Shown piece by piece: positions 60,040 through 64,000 of a stretch of 64,000 nt of DNA. The DNA lies in assembly GCA_963759115.1 (NCBI GenBank), contig CAVWXT010000001.1, forward strand, positions 1 to 64,000, read 5' to 3'. The notes beneath the pieces were generated by a model. The model had not been told where the DNA came from. It was given only the letters and a program-made list of their open reading frames with translations, and ran no database searches. This stretch comes from CAVWXT01 sp963759115 (lineage in GTDB: Bacteria; Planctomycetota; Planctomycetia; Pirellulales; Thermoguttaceae). Within the stretch, counting starts at the first letter, position 1. Every line of letters starts with the position of its first letter. The position numbers and the translations under genes were made by a program.

Positions 60040-60165
60040 TGCCGCCACGCCGCACCCTGGGCACGACCGGCTTCAGCGGCATGTTGGGTGTGACCTTCTT
60101 CGGCATTATCTTGACGCCCGTGTTCTACCAAGTGTTACAATCGTTGTCGCGGCGGACCGAGCAAT
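60040..60165 (+). pseudogene. C-terminal remnant of an RND efflux pump
   Basis: The frame reads GTTGFSGMLGVTFFGIILTP VFYQVLQ, close to the last membrane helix of AcrB/MexB-like transporters (GMLGVTLFGIFLTPVFY). The rest of the roughly 1000-residue protein is missing and there is no start codon. It lies in the 476-bp gap between the oxidoreductase and the M23 gene, on the opposite strand to the former; the remainder of that gap shows nothing I can name. Confidence 0.6.
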
Positions 60166-60358
60166 GTAGGCTTTCAGGGCCGGCGGTGAGCAACTTGACA
60201 ATTGCCCCACGGGCGTCGATACTGGCGCCAATCCACGGATAACTTTGGAGTTTTGTGGTGCAGCCGTCCCGGTTGCACCGTGCAGGCGTGACGCCCGCGT
60301 CACAACTTGTTCTTGAACGGCCGCTTCTTCGGGCCATAAATCGTTGAGGGTCTCGGCA

Positions 60359-61829
60359 GTGAGAACGGGGATATTTCTTGGCGTGCTCCTGTTCGCCGCC
60401 GGCCTGGACGGGCGCCACCGAATCGAGCCGCCCCCGTACCATCGCTGGTGCGGGTGGCGGACTTGGACGTCGGCGAAGAGGCCCGCGTCGCGCTCCACGA
60501 CGGTTCCGTGGCGCGGGTGAAGGTCCTCAAGGTGGAGGAGCACCATGAGTCGGTGACCCACACGCTGGCATGGGCGGTGGTCACGGTCGAAGTCAACGGC
60601 GAGCGTGGCGAGTTGGTGGCCGGCAATTACCGGTTGCCCGTGATGGTGGGCGGGGTGCAGGTGGATGTGCCGGCCGTGGCGCCTACATGAAGGATTCTCA
60701 CGTCGACTGGTGGGGACTGCTCAAGGACGCGCGCATCCGGCTCTGGCCGGCGGGTTCACCGTGGATCGAGCCCGGCACATTCGCGTATCCGGTCAGGCAG
60801 CGATGGTTTGCCTCGATGACGTGGTACTCCAACGAGGTGGTTTCGCGCGAGGCGAACGGCAAGGTTTATTATCATGCAGGGATGGATCTCGGCGGAGCCG
60901 AGGGCATGATTGAGGTGGTTGCGGCCACCGACGGTGTCGTGCTGAACTTGGGCATGCAATCCGCTTCCGGGGCGCCGCATCCGGCCGCGCAGCCGCGTTA
61001 CGACGTGATTTACCTCGAAGACAACCGCGGTTGGATTTACCGCTACGCCCACCTGATGACCTTTGATCCGGCCCTGCGGCCCGGCGGCCGTGTGCAAAAA
61101 GGGCAGCGGCTGGGCTACCTCGGCAAGGAGGGAGCGAGCGGCGGTTGGACGCACCTCCATTTCTCGGCCGAGAGCCTGCAGCCATCGGGGAAATGGGGGA
61201 TTCAAGACTGCTACGCGTTTCTGTGGCAGGCCTACCGTGAACAGCATGACCCACCGGTCCTGGCCGTGGCCCGTCCCCACCAATTTGCGCTGGTGGGCGA
61301 AACGGTGACGCTCGACGCCTCCCGTTCGTGGGCCAAGAAAGGCGTCCTCAGTTTCGAGTGGACGTTCACGGATGGGACTGTCACCGCCGGACCGACCGTT
61401 CGCCGGGCTTATGACCGGCCGGGAATTTACAGTGAAATTGTCAAAGCGACGGACTCGGCGGGGAATATCGACTACGACTTTGCCCGCGTGCAGGTTTATG
61501 CCGGGGCGGCGCCCAACGGCACCGCCACGATCGTCGATGTACACGCCAGCTACTGCCCGACCTTTGGGATCAGGCCCGGCGACCCCGTCGTGTTTCGCTC
61601 CCGCGCCTTCGAGACCCCGGCGGGTGCGGACCTTTTCGATTTCGGAGATGGCACGCCCAAGGTGTCGGTTCCCTCCAACGTCGATACCGACCAGCATGCG
61701 GCCACCGGCTACGGCATGTTGGTTCATCATTTCCAGAAGCCCGGTCACTATCTTGTGCGCGTGGAGCGGCGCGAGAAAGACACGGGCTGGGTGGCGATGC
61801 AGCATCTCCACGTCGTCGTGGAGCCATGA
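60359..61829 (+). CDS. Secreted M23-family metallopeptidase with PKD-type domains (two frame breaks)
   Basis: About 490 residues. A leader (VRTGIFLGVLLFAAGLDG, GTG at 60359) is followed by a break near 60438, a first beta domain (VRVADLDVGEEARVAL; GNYRLPVMVGGVQVDVPAVA), a break near 60685, then an M23/LytM domain: HAGMDLGG (HxxxD zinc site), TLRPGG-type loop and WTHLHFS (HxH site). Two PKD-like domains end the protein (TVTLDASRSWAKKGVLSFEW; DLFDFGDGTPKVSVPS). M23 enzymes cut peptidoglycan cross-links or other glycine-rich peptides; the target is not known. Zinc ligands look complete. Confidence 0.75.
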
Positions 61830-61858
61830 AACGCGAGCCTTCCGCCAAATCGTCCAGA

Positions 61859-62008
61859 ACCCTCGTTCCCATGCAGCGCGTAGAAACGCACTGACCGGGA
61901 CGCTTTGCGTCCTTGAGGAGCAACTTATCTCGGCATGATGAGTTGCGCCCAAAATGGACGCGGAGCGTCCTCACCGCTGCGTTACGACGCGGAGCGTCGT
62001 AACGAGGG
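61859..62008. repeat. 150-bp composite inverted repeat
   Basis: Outer arms CCCTCGTT (61860) and AACGAGGG (62001) enclose three small hairpins: GGACGCTTTGCGTCC, GGACGCGGAGCGTCC and GTTACGACGCGGAGCGTCGTAAC. It lies between the M23 and gdhA genes, at the 3' end of both. Confidence 0.6.
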
Positions 62009-62015
62009 TGTCTTG

Positions 62016-63401
<1,386 letters not shown>

Positions 63402-63471
63402 GGCTCTCACTCTCGGGGGTTTTGCTTCTATGGGGGGTCAACAGTCTGTTGAAAAAGTCGGTTTGTGGTTG

Positions 63472-63541
63472 TAGGAGGCGACTCCAGTCGCCGATCTTCC
63501 GCGGATTTTACTTTGCCATCGGCGACTGGAGTCGCCTCCTA
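63472..63541. repeat. GGCGACT-family palindrome, occupied by intron
   Basis: TAGGAGGCGACTCCAGTCGC ... CATCGGCGACTGGAGTCGCC TCCTA, 70 bp, with inner hairpins in both arms. The intron copy begins at the next base, exactly as at 32255. Confidence 0.85.
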
Positions 63542-64000
63542 GTGCGCTTGTGAGTGTATCGAATCAGCAAGGTGCAAGTCCTTGTCGAAATTGGGTTTGA
63601 ACTTCGTAACCGAAAGTAACTGCGTCCTCGTGAGAGGGGGTGGAGAGCAACTGAAGGTGAACGGCTGGTCCGCAGGATGACGAACTCGATTCGGCCGGTT
63701 GTCGTGGCGAGCCTGCTAGGAAAAGGCGAAGCCCAAGTGACGCTGTGGTCCTCGCAAGGGATGCGGTCGGCAGACCGCGCGGTAAGCTCCGGGGGGAAAC
63801 CAAACCAAGCCCCAGAGGCGGCAACAGGTGGTTGGAGGCGGAACGGTCGGAAGGTTTGATACATGAAGCAAGGAGACCTGGGCGGGTACAAGGACGAAGT
63901 TCATTGTCCCTGATAAGGATACGAAGAATCGACCGCCCAGGAGTCAGAGCGTCCATACGAGCGAGGAAGCGGGGCAATGCCCGTCGAGCAAAGGGACGCA
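63542..64000 (+). mobile_element. ORF-less group II intron, second copy (3' end beyond window)
   Basis: Begins GTGCGCTTGTGAG and follows the copy at 32256 base for base over 459 bp, apart from one difference by eye (GAAGTTGGG there, GAAATTGGG here). Domains V and VI lie beyond the window end. It is inserted at the homologous base of a palindrome of the same family and in the same orientation relative to its arms. Confidence 0.9.

Overview
The window looks like a piece of a planctomycete chromosome (Pirellulales or a close relative), with high GC and genes loosely packed on both strands. The pointers are a cysteine-rich YTV-type envelope protein, a DUF1559-type prepilin-like domain with the H-X9-DG motif, a PEP-CTERM-like tail, a twin-arginine Gfo/Idh/MocA oxidoreductase, a membrane pyrophosphatase, an ISAzo13-family insertion sequence and several small protein families I associate with planctomycetes. 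No rRNA, tRNA or CRISPR array was found. Many otherwise good genes carry single-base frame breaks (symporter, GIDE-LemA protein, both giant glycosidases, hppA, putA, two ABC export operons). Others (topA, gdhA, macB-like permease, the 19.6-25.3 kb locus) are intact over kilobases. Most breaks are therefore more likely draft-sequence errors than decay, so frame-broken genes are annotated over their full span.

Layout. 0-3.5 kb: sodium:solute symporter, a GIDE-LemA membrane protein and a truncated PEP-CTERM-like gene. 3.5-12 kb: a tandem pair of about 1300-residue GH2-like proteins on the minus strand. 12-19.4 kb: small genes, the YTV protein, a leucine-rich-repeat protein, a PilZ-like protein, an orphan MNT nucleotidyltransferase and hppA. 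19.6-25.3 kb: three consecutive genes for GAF-HlyD, HlyD and PqqD-like/M50/HlyD proteins, the best candidate here for an undescribed export or peptide-handling system. 25.3-28 kb: a MazF-type module, a LarA-like protein and a VapBC-type module. 28-42 kb: two ABC export operons facing away from each other around a TetR-type control region at 37.1 kb, a histone-deacetylase-like gene, and a band-7 protein. 42-46.4 kb: LutA-like protein and a PutA-type proline catabolic fusion. 46.9-51.2 kb: two related secreted proteins, one split by an ISAzo13 element. 51.3-57 kb: SurA-like protein and topA. 57-64 kb: ORF6N protein, oxidoreductase, M23 peptidase with PKD domains, gdhA, and gene remnants.

The most striking signal is in the repeats. 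One family of nested palindromes built around GGCGACTCCAGTCGCC recurs at 21.9, 32.2, 37.3, 43.1 and 63.5 kb. At two of these sites an ORF-less group II intron (786 bp, with clear domains V and VI) sits exactly at the 3' edge of the palindrome. The two introns differ by one base over the 459 bp that can be compared. One insertion removed the stop codon of an ABC ATPase gene. Other palindromes with different sequences but a similar hairpin-within-hairpin build are scattered between genes, and one lies inside the putA coding region.
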